Shown here in pieces: positions 26,218-39,595 of a stretch of 64,000 bases of DNA (position 1 is the stretch's first letter; each line of letters begins with the position of its first letter). The stretch is taken from the NCBI GenBank assembly GCA_964304625.1, contig OZ199838.1, positions 14,880,001 through 14,944,000 on the forward strand, given 5' to 3'. The position numbers and the translations under genes are program-made. The DNA is from Kudoa neothunni (taxonomy: Eukaryota; Cnidaria). Below the pieces are notes generated by a model. It made no database searches. It had not been told where the DNA came from and saw only the letters and a list, made by a program, of their open reading frames with translations.

Positions 26218-26753
26218 CAAGTTCCAATCAACTTAAATCAGATGAAAGCTACCTAAGAAGCTTAAACGTTCAAATCTTATGCTATTAATAGATGACGCAT
26301 TGTTTTTGCGCACATTGTTGTAATTCAATCTGAGGTTTGTTCACACTAGAAAATGAAAGCTTAATAATTTTAGATAGATAATGCATGTAAGGATAAATTT
26401 TAAATTTCTTGATTAAGCAGTATATTTCTAAGAGATATTGATTGTAGATTTTCTTATTCGTGTATCGTAATCAAAGATCTATATAAATCAGTGGATTAGA
26501 TTATAATTTGGATTTGCTGCTACATAGGTGACTAAAGTTTTTCATACAATCGTACTGCATAATTCGAATTTTATGACTATTAGTGAATCAATTGGTTCGA
26601 TCAGCCTGATAATAATTCCCTCAACGCTCGTTAATGTCAATTTATATCGTTAACTTACGAGAAAAATACTTTTTTTAATGAAAACACAAAAAGCAAAAGT
26701 TCAAGTAAAATTGTAAAAATATTTTCCATAGGAAAGAATAAGTAATTAATATG
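26218..26753. promoter_or_regulatory. Spacer between RAB4 start and METTL16 stop
   Basis: 536 bp that must include the RAB4 promoter and METTL16 3' end. No specific motif could be assigned. Confidence 0.3.
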
Positions 26754-29700
26754 TCACACATTTAATTTGAGGAACCAGGATATTCCCCATCGGTTGGTTT
26801 TACCCTGGGTGAAGGTGGGGTGGTGGTTTCTACTTGGAGATGTGCACCTAACGAGCTAATGTACGATTTGAGTTTCTTCAACGTCGATTTTTTCCCCAAC
26901 ATAGACGTAAATATTATTTTGAGATTGTTTTTGCGTGTTTCCGGATGCAAATATTTGAGCGATTTAAATATGAAACCACACAGGAACTTCTCTTCGCCAC
27001 CCGAACAAGAAATCTACACAAATACATAAAGCTGCTGTTATTAGTACTGCATAAATTTGGTATTAATGACACGAACGCTTACACACATTACATTTTTAAC
27101 CCCTACAGCTTACAAATATAAGCCACCGTTAATTATTTAGAATGATATAGTTATATTTTTCTATATCAGCGAGATGTGAAGGAAATAATTAACGATAGTC
27201 TTAAGGCATAGGCTGTTGGCATAGTAAATTTTAAACCTCGAACACCTAAGGAAAAAGTTACCCTAATATCTGGAGGTGGCCATTGTGACCACATGCAAAA
27301 ATGTATTAAAATAATAAAAATCGTTGCACTTAAGATTAATAACATACTTATTTACGTTATTTTTTCCAGCATAAAATATAATAAATTTAGTAAAGATAAA
27401 TCAATGATGCATTTTTGTGACGTTTACTTTCTCAAGTGCGAAGAACAGGAACAATTACGTTTGTATATACTTAGAATAGCATGAAAAATTAGAGATGAAC
27501 TGTTTTATTATTGTTTCATTTGTCACATTTTCTTCGTCCTATTATTATTAATATTTTAACAGATAAGGTTAGTTTTTATTCTCAAAATTCATGATTTTAT
27601 TATAAAATCTCTTTCCCTGTTTACAGAAATATGTTAAATGTATATAATTTAGGGATTTTTAGATTTTAAATTTTTGAATTATGATAAGATGGTCCAAATT
27701 AAACTTTAAGCTACTATAATTGGCTTAATACTTTTGTTGATACGTAGTTTAACAAAATTATTAAAATATGCGCGATTCCAATGTCAGATTAAATTAGTTA
27801 ACAGAATCAAGTTGTTATAAAAACAAAAAAATGAATTTTCAAAAATTCCTTGCTTTAAAGTACATTTATAATGTTTATTTTATTGCGGACAAAGTCTTTT
27901 GTATATTTTAACTATCTAAACGTTATTGTTTATATGGTGGACATGTCAAAGTATGAGTGTAACCTCTTTTCTTATTTTGATTTTAAGCGAAAAAATTCAA
28001 CTTAAAACTCCATTATTTAAGTATTTTTAAACGCACCCTTATGCTATAAAATGCATGCAGGAAAAACAGGAAATAAAATATTTTGTAAAAGTTTTTGATA
28101 TAATAAGCGTTGATTGGCCACGGTGATCACCCCCACGTATTCGAGTGTTAACCTTAAACGACATGTACGCTTGCTCAATTGAAAATTTATATTTAGTCTC
28201 ATCAAATCTTACTCGCACGGTGTATAAAAATTTAATGTTTTAAAATCTGTTATATTTAATTATTTATTGTGCCAACAGCAACTCCCTAATTTAATCTACA
28301 TATGAGAGGGGATTAAACGCGTTATCACAGACAATAAACACTTCAAAAATAAAATACCTCATGGATTTGGGCAAAAGAATTTTGCCTCATCTTTGAAATA
28401 TTTTCCCTTAAAGTTGAGGATTTTCGCAAAAATGGAACACTAGCGCGAAGATTTTTCTTCTCGTTCGGTTTGGAAATCGCGAAAAATGGAGGATTGCACA
28501 TAGTGAAAATTCTATCCGATACACATACTCAAATAGTAACAAATGAAATAATCAAACTACACCGTGGTGGTTTTTGGCGGTGAACTCTCACATTCAGTAA
28601 TAATCTTCTCCATCGATTCAAAAAACACGGAAAAATCATTATCCATCTCTTTAAGCACTTGTATTTGTGACCCCAATCTATTTTTGAGTATAGTCTGTAG
28701 GGCCAATTTCACGTTTTCTTCGTCGATATCAGTTCCTATGAATTTCCAATCTGGATGGGCTCTGGACAACAGCACTGAGAACAAATTGTACGGTCCACAG
28801 CCTACATCCATTCCCCAATAGATTGTACTGTTGAGATTCTCTACGTTGATTAGGTGCATATCTAACAAATCTTGAATCCATAATACGTAGTTGAGACGCA
28901 TTGGGATCCGAGGAACCAACCTAAATGTGTGCAATCAAACAACGAAAACAACAGTAACCTATTAACCTTACTAATTTAATACTAAAAAAATAACAATTAA
29001 TGTTAAATGACTTAAAAACCATCGAATTTGATTGGAAGGGTATCAAATATTAGACTGATAAAAATAATTTGATCCATATTATAAAAAGGAATATCAGTCT
29101 AATTCGACAAACACGTAACAGTCGTTTGTTACAGTATGATATCTGTAAAAGCTATATTCCATTCATGTTTAACTCTAGATTGGCAACTAATAAAATATTA
29201 TTAATTGCCAATATATATACACAATTTTTTACGATGTAAACAACATGAATCGTATTTTTTAAGTAAATTTAATTTAACTAACTGCCGTAATCGAAATTTT
29301 TCTGATTACAATATTGAAAAGGAACCGTATAGGATAATAATGAAATACCTCCCACAGTCCAATATATTTTTCCCTTGGCACATATGAAAAGAGAAACGTC
29401 ACTAAGAGAGAGATTAAACGCGGAACCTCATATAACACATTTATTCACTTAGGTTGCACAAGTTATTACCGTCAGCGTGAAATGTGCGAATAGCAATGTG
29501 AATAAAAATCAGAGCCGTATTAATTAGATGATATATGAATAAATCTTAATAATCAAGTTTTTCCCTAACCTCAAAAATCCAAATTAACAATATAAACATT
29601 TTCCCCTAAGACACACAGAATCGCAGAATGTACTAATTTGATTAAATTTATGCTTAACAGATTGAAACACCTTAATTATTCAGCATACACACAAAAAATG

Positions 29701-30256
29701 ATTTTTATGCATTGGATTATTTGGTAAAAGTGAATTTCGTGACTGCATGTGCAATTATGTATGGACAAGCTTAAATTAAACCATTTAAATGTAGTTCTGA
29801 CTATGCTTAATCATTTTTGTGTGATCATAATGACGCAACTTAATTAAACGTAATAGCTTTTATAAGGCGAATCTTATAAGCCAACTATAAAGTGAAGATG
29901 TTTAAATTATAATGATTGCACAGGCGCCATAATATTTTTAATCATTTATTGAATTTACGCGCGAAAATTTCCGAACTGTCTTGTAACATTATTCCAGTCG
30001 TATACCGAAGGTGTTAATAGGTTTGTTAATACATAAATAACAACAATAAATACCTATTTCCAGCAATTTCAATATCCACTTGAAAATATTCCAACAAACT
30101 AACTCGACATAGTTCTTGTAAAGCTTTAGGATTTGAATACACAAAAAAATAACGCCCACTCTTCAGATCAACATTCACATACGGGCAGAGTGACGGGTAT
30201 TTTTTGCACAAACACTCAAAATCTATACCATTCTTGAAGATGTTCTTATCGTGCAT
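26754..30256 (-). CDS. METTL16: METTL16-type RNA N6-adenosine methyltransferase, core only
   Basis: Modifies U6 snRNA and structured mRNAs, using S-adenosylmethionine. Four exons on the minus strand: 30256-30054, 28920-28561, 28511-28358 and 27013-26754, about 325 residues. Landmarks are KYPSLCPYVNVDLKSGRYFF, RIPMRLNYVLWIQDLL, GMDVGCGPYNL (SAM site), GTDIDEENVKLA, the catalytic MCNPPFFAI split by an intron, SMLGKKSTLKKLK, and QGKTNRWGISWFL at the end. The last block is reached only by a -1 base shift in a C-run near 26810; otherwise the frame stops at 26762. This is either a sequence error or a real truncation. The C-terminal extension of vertebrate METTL16 (562 aa) is absent. Introns 1 (28921-30053) and 3 (27014-28357) are long, and intron 3 holds a TTAA element. 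Confidence 0.9.
27235..28147. mobile_element. TTAA-flanked non-autonomous element, copy 2, in METTL16 intron 3
   Basis: About 913 bp between TTAA at 27231-27234 and 28148-28151. The termini are ACCTCGAACACC and, inverted, CACTCGAATACG. Each end has a subterminal hairpin, GGTGGCCATTGTGACCAC at the left and GGCCACGGTGATCACC at the right. It is the inverted relative of 17036-17824. The 63-codon frame at 27293-27484 is not recognisable. Confidence 0.65.
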
Positions 30257-30898
30257 TTTCTTGAGGTTGGTTTAATTTCTAATCAGTTGACCTTTAAATA
30301 TTGTAGGATTATTTCCAATGTAAAAATATAGGTTGATTTAATTGTTTCCGTATCCAATTAAAAATAATTTCATGTCAATATTAGCTTAGTTATGTGTGAA
30401 TATAAGAACTAAGCACTAATCTTAATATATTAGTCGGGCATGTTCGCCGCTATTCGCATATTTTTTAATTCCGAGATGTGATCATTTATACGAGCGCTTC
30501 CAGATTCATTTTAGTTTCCCCACCTCTTACCTAACATTTATGAGGAAAACGCTGCATTCCTGATTAAACGGAGATTATAAAAAAGACTCATTTTTACACT
30601 GGTAACAAAGTATTTGGGCTAAACTACAGCATTCATGCCATCATCGAGCGGCAAAATCACGCGATCGGAGCCACTCGTAAATTATTAAAACCTTTTCATG
30701 CCGAAATTTTTTGTTTGCCGACTGATATAATATATTACGTTAAAATGCTCAAAAAGTTATTATCATCAAATTACAATAAAAAAATGAAAATATGATAAAA
30801 ATCTAATTTATATGAACCGTAGCCACGTACAAATTTCAGGATGCCTTTAAAATGCAGTGGAAAATTATTTTGTATCCGACTTATATACAAGAGCCTAA
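30257..30898. other. Upstream region of METTL16
   Basis: No exon or repeat end recognised. The promoter of the minus-strand METTL16 gene is expected at the left end. Confidence 0.35.
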
Positions 30899-32827
30899 TC
30901 TACTATATATATATATATAAAGTTCTTGTCTGCCAGTGTGTGTGTATGTGTGTGTGTTTGCAGCAGTACTCATGTGCTACGGAAAAACTTTTTTTATTTG
31001 CAGCTTTTAGTTTGCGTTTGTAAAGATGATACCGTTAATAAAAATCGTTCATTCACTTAGAAGTATAAATATAATCAATATCGGTATCAGACGTAAGGAA
31101 TTTTCTGTTTATCTACATCAATTAACAGGTTAAAAAGTACCTGCATAATATTGATACTTGTTTACTTCAAAGTGATAGTCAATTAGAATAAACATTTACT
31201 CATTGCGTACAAAGAGAATCTTCTGGTTATGATGTAGAATGTTTTAGAAATGTTATATATGTCGTTTGGAGTAATTATGAGACAAAAATTATTAACGTCA
31301 CATTCACAAGAGTTGTTGCATTCCCTTAAAACTTAAAGTTTGAAGCATACCCAAATTATTTAGGATGTATTTTCATTTTTTAAGCGTTGCGGATATAGTT
31401 AAGCGAATGATATTATGATCATTTTAAATCAAACATATGATTCGAGATTATAAGTTGTTGCCATGTCGGAATAATTTGGGGCTCTATACGAATTCTAAAA
31501 AGGATGAAAACTATGTGTAGTGTTTTAAAATGATTAAAATTTCCTGATAATTTCTTAAATGAAAATTATACTTCATCGGAATTCCTGAGATTGAAATTGT
31601 ATTCATTTTTCCAATAAGTTTTTACTAATTTTTTTGGTTTTCCTAAACTTTCTTGCGAAACAACTGGCATAACTAATTCGTTAAGTTTCTATATTTGATG
31701 GGATAATTTTATAAATATGATTTAAGCTCCTTTAAACATAATTATTTCCTATCTTCAAACTTTAACATTAATATTTGTAACAATATTAAGTTTCTTTAGG
31801 TTATAAATAATTCAGAATGATATAAATACAGCGTGAAAATATGACATATCTCATACTATTGGGAGTTGAAGAATTTATATCCAAGACTTCTCATTCATTT
31901 AATAAAGTCCATTCACATTATGTACTATGTTAGTTAATAAGAAATTATTTTTTCATTCGATATAACCGATATTTTCCAAAATTTACGTTAGTCTGAGAAT
32001 ATTTAAATAAAATGTAATTTCCTGTGACAATCAAATAGTACGCTTATTTTTAATGAGGAGCACTCCTTTGAGAAAACTAAATGACTTTTAAACATTACTG
32101 TAGGTTTTCAAACCAAAAACAACTTTACATTTGAGGTTAACAATATTTTGTTAAGTAAACTTGTATTTTTATGAACTAACAAGTATGTTTGCTAAAAAAA
32201 ATGGTTACATTTACATAAAAATCGAGAAACTTTTCTAAAATAACGAATCTATAATTTTTCGCTCTCAGATTGTTAAAACCTGATTAACAAACTTCATAAA
32301 ATTATGAGATAGGAGTAACAATTAATATTCTTATTTCACAGGCATTTTAGATTGATTTAATTTTTGTTTCTTATCATTTGGAGTCTAATAATAAATTTTA
32401 AGATTAGACGAATTAATTTTTATCGCCAAATTTAGTAAGAGCTGAAAGTCCTATTTTAAATTGCTTCATGGCTTTTTTAATAAGTAAATAAATATTAATA
32501 GTTAATTAGATTGCTCATCAAATTATAATAACTGTATTTTTTTGTCAATAATTTGTATAACAAACTTAAAAATATTGATTAATTTTCTCTCAATACATCT
32601 ATTTATATTTTATTGAAATGTGCATACATATTTTAGTGTATCTAAATCACCACAGTGCAAAAATAATGCCAAGCTTTAAAATGCATAAATAAACAGGAAA
32701 TATAAACTTTACAGGTTTTAACGTGCCAATTACATTAACTTTACTGTAGAATTTCTCCATTAAAAAAAAATTATAAGTTAAAATTTTACACCATATAGTA
32801 CCAGGCAAAGCTGGGTATTAGTGCTAA
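30899..32827. mobile_element. Helitron-like non-autonomous element
   Basis: Starts TCTACTATATATATATATAT after an A (30898). Ends with the hairpin TACCAGGCAAAGCTGGGTA (32809-32819 region), ten bases and CTAA (32824-32827), directly before a T. TC at the 5' end, a 3' hairpin, CTRR and insertion between A and T are the known Helitron hallmarks. No Rep-helicase frame is present, and the inside is AT-rich. The (GT)n tract at 30939-30959 lies near the 5' end. Confidence 0.55.
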
Positions 32828-33297
32828 TAATCAATATGCTTAAAACGATCAATTTTTTGTGCATGCGTGCCAATTTTGATGTCAATTTGTAATGCTAAAA
32901 ACTAATCCATATCTACTAAAATTTAAAGTTGAAGCTTTTAAAAAAAGATTCCAGAGATTGAGTTTTAGTATATACATTTTTTTAACCGAAATAAATACAT
33001 TGTGCATTGATAAATAACGACAGTAATGATTTATTAGGTAATACACAACAATAATCCCTTTAAACTTATTTAAATTAAAAAATCCTTTCAATTTTATATA
33101 TAAATATATTTAATTGTTTAGATTGCCAACGGCTTAATTTTCAATATGTATTATGATGTCATAATTCACTTAAATTATTTTTAAAAGGTATTTAAATAGA
33201 CAAAATCACTATAACACTTTAAAACTATTTCGGAAAAATATTCAAAATAGAGTGTTATGGAAAGTGCTATTTTTTCTCTTGTTCATTTAAAAGTTAA

Positions 33298-33333
33298 CCC
33301 TCCCTGTCCGGAGTGGGGTCCATTAAGGACCCC
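33298..33333. mobile_element. Isolated piggyBac-like terminus with a hairpin
   Basis: TTAA (33294-33297) followed by CCCTCCCTGTCCGGAGT and the palindrome GGGGTCCATTAAGGACCCC. The same architecture occurs at 61663-61701 beside a piggyBac transposase. No matching right end was found before 35.8 kb. Confidence 0.5.
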
Positions 33334-35881
33334 AATTTCATTATTTTTCATGTTATTCTGAAAGTAAACGATTGCTTTCTTAACTGTTCCAGGAATGCCT
33401 CTATAATTTTAAAAAGTTTGTATAAAAATTATAATTTTTTTTGTAATTTAAAAAATACGCCTTGGAGAACATATTTATTTCATGATCTGAATATTTATTC
33501 CTATAGAATTTCAAGAAAAATGATCCATTGTATACATATTAATCAATTTTACTCATTTATACTTATAAATAAATATTGTTTAATTTATTTTAAAACCATA
33601 TATATGTAATGCTTATATATACTTAGATTTAATGGGGAATTAACGGAACTAATCCGCATTATGCGGGGCTGGTAGGCTCTTGTTTTTCTGAAGAATCTGT
33701 GTTTATGGACAATAAACTAATCCTTGATTCATCGTATGCAATATAACTATTAGAATATTTGTGTACCATCCGGGAATTCCGTAATTTTTATACAATGTAA
33801 AATAAATTGATACAATATAAAGTATTTGGAAAATAATATTCTATTGCCAATTTATTAAAATAAATAGTACGACCTATCAATAGTTTTTTAAAATAGCCAG
33901 AAATAATGGCCATTATTATTTTAACTGAGTATATAATCTTAATTAAGGCATCATGTGATTATTAATTCTTGATATCGAAATTTATGTGATACGAATTATT
34001 CGCATGGGAGCGTTAAGCATATGTTCCGCCAGTTTCCCAAGTGTTGATACCAAAACATTTAAAAAACTTAGGTTACTTAAAAATAAACTCTTCAATGTAC
34101 TCATACTAACCCTTAAATATGAAAATAAATTAAAAAATAGTTCCTATGAACATAAGGGAATACAACATTTAAAAATGTAAATAAATTACTAAGCAGTGCA
34201 CATTTTATAGTTTTTTAAATTAACTTTTGAAAGAATTAAAACGAGATGAGTTTTTCAAACATTGTTTTCTCTGAAATCTAAGAGTAAAGTGCAACCGCGG
34301 CTACATTTCCCACTTCCGAAAAGTCCGATAATTTCTACAGAACGGCGCCTAGCTAGGGCTATGTTTCATCATCATCATCAATTAATTTTTGTTTAACCTA
34401 ATCGGATAAATTAGATTTTTATTTAATTTAGACATCTTCAAAACCTTTAGTGTTGAAATGTATGCGCTAATTTTATCACAATGGTCCAACACAATAAGTT
34501 CATCTTGGTCTCGTATCTGCATTTTAAGTTACCGGAGAGAACTAGATTTTGTTCTTTATACTTATAAATGTCTTTAAATAACATCACGTTAGTTTCATAA
34601 TAATTTATGGCGTTTAAGACCGATTTAACAGGGTGTCCCAAAAGGACTCCATCGGCACACGCGTAATTTTTTCGCACGCAATAGGAGAAGGGCTAAATGA
34701 GCATTGGGTACAAAAGATTTAAAACATAAATTAATCATGGAAAAGGTTATTGTTACGATAAAATTTGGCCCTAAACAACATGTAAGTTTTCTCAATAATA
34801 ATTTTTAATCCCAGCAACATTAAATCACGAGTTATAAACAGATTCAATTTTTTCAGAATCCTTTATATTTTGTTAATTCTGATTTGTAGCTTAGTTCGTG
34901 ACAACCACAAATAATTCAATATAATAAAAACTAGTGAAACCTGGATATTATTTATCATGTAAATAACCACTTCCTTTTTTACTGCAGCTCGCACCTATTA
35001 TGTATTGATAGAATTGAATCATATCGAATGAGATTAAAATATGAGTTAATTGGCGGATATATCGAAATATTGCAGTCAGAAATCAATATGAATTCTTATA
35101 TTAATTTGAAAAAATGTATTGTAAAAATATACGAATTAAAATTTTGAGATAATGTTAACCCCAAAGTTCGTTGGAGGTTGTTTAATTTTTGTTCATTAGA
35201 ATGTTAAGTGACTTGTTTTACGTACTTTTTCCTCATTCTCGAAAAAATCGCATAAAAATTATTACCTATTGCAGTCGTATATAGATTAAAAGGGATCGCA
35301 AGAAATAGGGTTCGAAGGTTGCGGTCGCTTGGATTTACGGAATTTATGTGGGAGAAATTAAAACACAATTTCGGATGGATTAGGAGTGTAGTTTCATACA
35401 ACATAGGACGTCCCTTAAACCCCTGTGAAGTTTGTTGAACCAAATAAGCTTCGTATGATTTTTATCGTATATGAAAAACAAATAAGATCATACCAATTTC
35501 AAGAGAATCCCAAAAAATCGATTATCTTTTGCAAAACTAATTGAAATCTATAGTTACTTTCGAATAAATTTTTCTAAATATTAGATTGTCACTTTGATTC
35601 AAAACTTGATAATTAAGAACTAATTATTAATGAAATTGTTGCCGATCGAACAATGGCTTCATTTATGTACGTGACACATTCTTCGGTCTCTCTCAAACAA
35701 TATTTAATAAATCACTGTGTGATTAATTGTTGAACTGACAGTTAATTAATATGTAAATAAAGAGATTATGCGTCGCGATATAAAGGGTCGAAAAGCAACT
35801 TATTCTTTTCACCAGCAATATTGAAAGTTGCTACATAATATTCAAACTGTATAATTAGAAATTTCCATCCGTATTCTTATT
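33334..35881. other. AT-rich spacer upstream of the calcium-channel subunit
   Basis: CAGGGTGTCCCAAAAGGACT at 34628-34647 looks like another hAT-type terminus, without a partner. CCGCATTATGCGG at 33654-33666 is a short hairpin. Minus-strand frames at 34447-34677 and 35204-35443 are not recognisable. No host exon was found. Confidence 0.35.
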
Positions 35882-37560
35882 ATGAAGGACGAAAAATTTA
35901 TGATGAAAAACTCACCAGACTGCATCAAAAAATATATCGAAGTATCAAAATGATTGTTGAATTCTGAGCCTTAACAATAAAGATTTAAAATATTTTATAA
36001 TTAAGTATAATTATTTAATGGAATAGGAAAATCAAGGTGATCCCAACGTTGACACCAGCAACGTTCAAACTGTTGATGTAATACGCCTAGCAAAAGTAAT
36101 GAAAAAATCCACCATTTTACATCCAATACCACTTAGAGCAAGAAAACTATATTTTCCATAAGAACACATTGTAGCTATAGTTTTCACAATAGAGATAGTC
36201 CCATAGTCGAGCTGAATTTGGAAATAGAACCATTGCAATATTTTCATGTGAAACATGTAAGTTTTTTTTGATAAAAAATAAAATCAATAATTGTATTCCA
36301 CTTACACACCAAAAAAGATATATGACGACGACTGGTGGTTAGCTTATCGAATAAATCCAGCTTCAAAGTTAGGATTTATTCCAAGGTTCGGTTGGGGATT
36401 TTACTGAAAAAATTTGATTGATTATTTAAAGTATGGTAAACATTGAAAAAATTCACAAGCCTCGCTTTATTGAAAGAATTTTGTATAAAGAAGGCATAAA
36501 CAATTTTTTTAATAACTAGTGTATTAGCCTGAAGAAATATTCCAAACTCAGTACTATAATAGTGGATCGAAGTGATAACCAAAAAAATCTCACGATACAA
36601 TGGACGTAGAGATGAATTAGAAGGTAATAGATTCCAAGTTAATTCCTAATTTTGTAAAAATGAAGAGGAAAAAATTGAAAATAACAAAAAAATTCAAGTT
36701 AAAATATTTCCAAAGCAACCCTACGAATTCGTACCGATAATACGTCCAATTGTATTTGTAGGCCCAACGTCCAAAAAAATACATGTAACTATTTAGAACC
36801 AAATAAATAAATAAATAACTATTTAATATTAAGTATGCGAATTTCATGCAGAATGCTATAATTTCAAAATTGACGTTAAAATTTCCTAAGTATGTTTAAT
36901 TCGATGTTTCTCTCATCATTTAAAACAGTTGCCGAATTATTTTCACATGTATTAATCTACATAGGTTGATTGTCTATCATCTCAACAGTAATGTGAAAAT
37001 AATGCGGGACATAAGCTATTGGAACATGGAAGCATCTCCCTCGACGAATAAACAAGAATACAGTATTATTGTTAACTTGGTGGATACAAAGTAAAACTTA
37101 ATTACAGCCCAATGTATTCAAGAAAATCAAAAATATCTACAACCTCTGTGAAGGGAATCGATTTATTGTACTTGAGAATGTGGATCTCAGCTATCCCTCC
37201 AATGAAACTCCAATCATCGATCCTATCTATATCTACATACGAATTAACGATCCTCAAGTAAATTTGTTAACACACAATTCTACTATTGCTAATTACAGAT
37301 ATTGGATAATATACATAAACTCGATGACCAAGTGACGTCAAAAAAACTCCTATTCAGATCATTCTACACTTTGGCAAAATATGACGATGTAAATAATTAG
37401 CTAACATGGATATATATATTTTAAATAAATGTAATTATCGTCGTAGAAATGTTTTGACCTTATTGTTGATGATTGCGATCTAACGATTGCATTTGAGAAA
37501 ATCAATCGTTACCTAACGCAATATTGGGACGATGCTCATTTATCAGAAAATCAACTCTAA
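35882..37560 (+). CDS. CACNB: Voltage-gated calcium channel beta subunit, minimal and divergent
   Basis: Cytoplasmic MAGUK-like subunit that binds the alpha-1 I-II linker. Eleven exons: 35882-35941, 36027-36095, 36137-36256, 36318-36390, 36573-36623, 36699-36784, 36852-36889, 36965-37079, 37123-37257, 37299-37388 and 37447-37560, 316 residues. The SH3 part has TIFSIRTHCSYSF, SPIVELNLEIEPLQYFHVK and YDDDWWLAYRI...LGFIPR, matching PVAFAVRTNVSY, EPKDFLHIK and NDWWIGR...GFIPS. The guanylate-kinase-like part has YEFVPIIRPIVFVGP, FIVLENVDLSYP, PIYIYIRINDP and CFDLIVDDCDLTIAFEK, matching PPYDVVPSMRPIILVGP, LVALDADTINHP, PIIVYIKITSP and FDVILDENQLEDACEHL. Long variable N- and C-tails of animal homologs (about 480 aa or more) are missing. 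Exon 5 and the 36.85-37.08 kb exons are the least certain. Confidence 0.8.
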
Positions 37561-37649
37561 TAACTGCGATTTCGTTTGCAAAGAAAAAAGCATCAATCCA
37601 TCATATATAATACACACCCACATATAACTATAATTATTTATTGGTGCAG

Positions 37650-38099
37650 CTAAGCTGTGTCTTCCAAAGAGAATGGATTCTCGATAGATTCGATTCCATC
37701 AGCTGGACTGATAACTAAAACGGTTGTTCCACGTACAACCACCAGTCCCAATTCACGCGTTTTATCACTCAAAATAGATGGATCATTAGGATCTAATAAA
37801 AAATCCTCAATTTGGGCATTCAACCGATCTATTACCCTTCAAATATTCGATGGTATCATCCAAAACTATATTGTATATTTGATCTGAGCCTTTTAGCACG
37901 CCAGAAACTATAATGGATTAATTTTTTTATCTGCAAACGCAATTGTACCTTCTCTCCCACCCTGAAATTTGATGTAAACTCTTCTATCGATATATTTAGC
38001 CAACTGTATAACACTTGGATCTCTGTTCTTTTTTAGCTATATTCATATGGTAAATGTGTTAAGATTGAGTGAGTGAGTTTTTATTACTTTTTGGACCAT
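37650..38099 (-). CDS. LSM7: U6 snRNA-associated Sm-like protein LSm7
   Basis: Subunit of the LSm1-7 (mRNA decay) and LSm2-8 (U6 snRNP) rings. Four exons on the minus strand (38099-38088, 38036-37949, 37907-37836, 37792-37650) give 104 residues, against 103 in human. Sm1 motif: KYIDRRVYIKFQGGREVSG, then VLKGSDQIYNIVLDDTIEYL. Sm2: ELGLVVVRGTTVLVISP, then the LSm7-typical tail DGIESIENPFSLEDTA. Introns are 43-51 nt. Phases close from ATG to TAG. Its stop is 89 bp from the stop of the convergent calcium-channel gene, so their 3' UTRs probably overlap. Confidence 0.95.
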
Positions 38100-38855
38100 G
38101 ATAAAGGTAGAGTTGCGTGCGCATTGTTTATTTTTTAGTTCAGTTGTCGCTTAATTTTTTCATTGGCTGGTTGCATTTCTAATTTCTAAATACGTAAACG
38201 ATGAGATAAGAAAATTTTAATAGATCACTATGGTTTATCGCCTCATTTGCAACGTGAACTATTCACAGAATAACTCTTTATTAACAGAGTTAAAGTTTCC
38301 ACTGAAATGTTTTGTAATGTTAGTATTTAAAGTGAAAGTAGAGTATTTTTTTGATGTAATTATTAATCATTCAATAAACAATGAAGGAAATATAACAACA
38401 ATAATACAACTTAAATCTTTTGATCCCATTTTTTTATTCATAAAAAATACATGATTAAAAAGGTGCTCAAACGATAAAACATTGTTTAAAAAAATAATTA
38501 TTGAATGATTTTTATGTATATTTAAATATGCAAGCAAGTTTGCATGCATATCTCGTTCAAGATTTACGCTTCGTTTTAATTAATCCCATAAATATTTTTA
38601 ATTAGTTTGAATTTTGAATTTTGTTTTCATAAGCGTGCATTTACAAAATTTTGAAAAAAATGCAAGTTTAATTCTCCTATCTTAAGACATAATATGATTT
38701 AGAAATACTTGATTAAATCTTCCTATTTAAATTTAGCGAAATTACATTAAATTTTAATATACAAAGATAACAATAATTAAAATATGAAATTTTTGAAACA
38801 GAACGTTATGGCGATTCAAATATGTATCATGTATATTTATGTGTATATTATAATC

Positions 38856-39595
38856 CTGCGTTTCATTAGCTTTTTTCTATCGCGCTCCACTTTTTCTTGA
38901 AAAAAAGTTCCGGGCCCTATTTCTTTGAAAAGTATTGATTCTTTTTACTTAATCGATCGATAATTTTGAATAAAATTCCTTATCAAATTAAAATTTGAAA
39001 ACGATTCATATATATTTCTTTTCTCACTAAAATCAAAATGTGTTCGATCAAATCTAATTTAATTTATCGATGGACCTTAAGAATTAACATCTTAAGCTCT
39101 TCATTCCATCAAAAACATCATCAAATGGAACTCTTGGTGATCGAACCTTCGTTAGGAGAGACTTTCGTGTATACGAGGTTGATGAACCAAAAATAAAGAG
39201 TATGAATACAAAATTAATCAACATTATATTAAGTTTATTCAAAAAATGGGTTACATGATTCTAAATGAGACAAGTTTGAGATTCAAGCCATTCTGATTCC
39301 ATTCGGGTTAAGTGCACGTTAAATATTATTATTAATTTTGATGTAATTAGTCGTTGCTGTCTGTATCTTTATGTGATTAATCGTCATTTAAAAATAAGCG
39401 ATATCGAAATCGCGATATTGACTTCAAGGTTCGTCATACCGCCAAAGTATCTCACTATTATCCGTGCCACACCAATATTCCGAATTTTATGCGTCATATC
39501 AGCACGGTTTAATAAAAGTTCAAAAATTTCGATGCCCTACCAAAATTATTTCACGCCTCGCCAGTGGGGAATGGGATCCACGTTGGGAAACACTG
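38856..39595. mobile_element. hAT MITE, copy B
   Basis: 740 bp, inverted relative to copy A at 22461-23669 and free of the SINE. The right terminus read inverted is CAGTGTTTCCCAACGTGGAT, and the left is CTGCGTTTCATT. Imperfect 8-bp flanks TTATAATC and CTGTAATC. Similarity to copy A is continuous, for example CATCGAAATTTTTGAAC and TGACGATTAAT. Confidence 0.75.

Noticed and set aside
30930-31023. Coding frame over the GT-rich tract
   Set aside because: It is a translation of simple (TA)n and (GT)n sequence near the Helitron-like 5' end.
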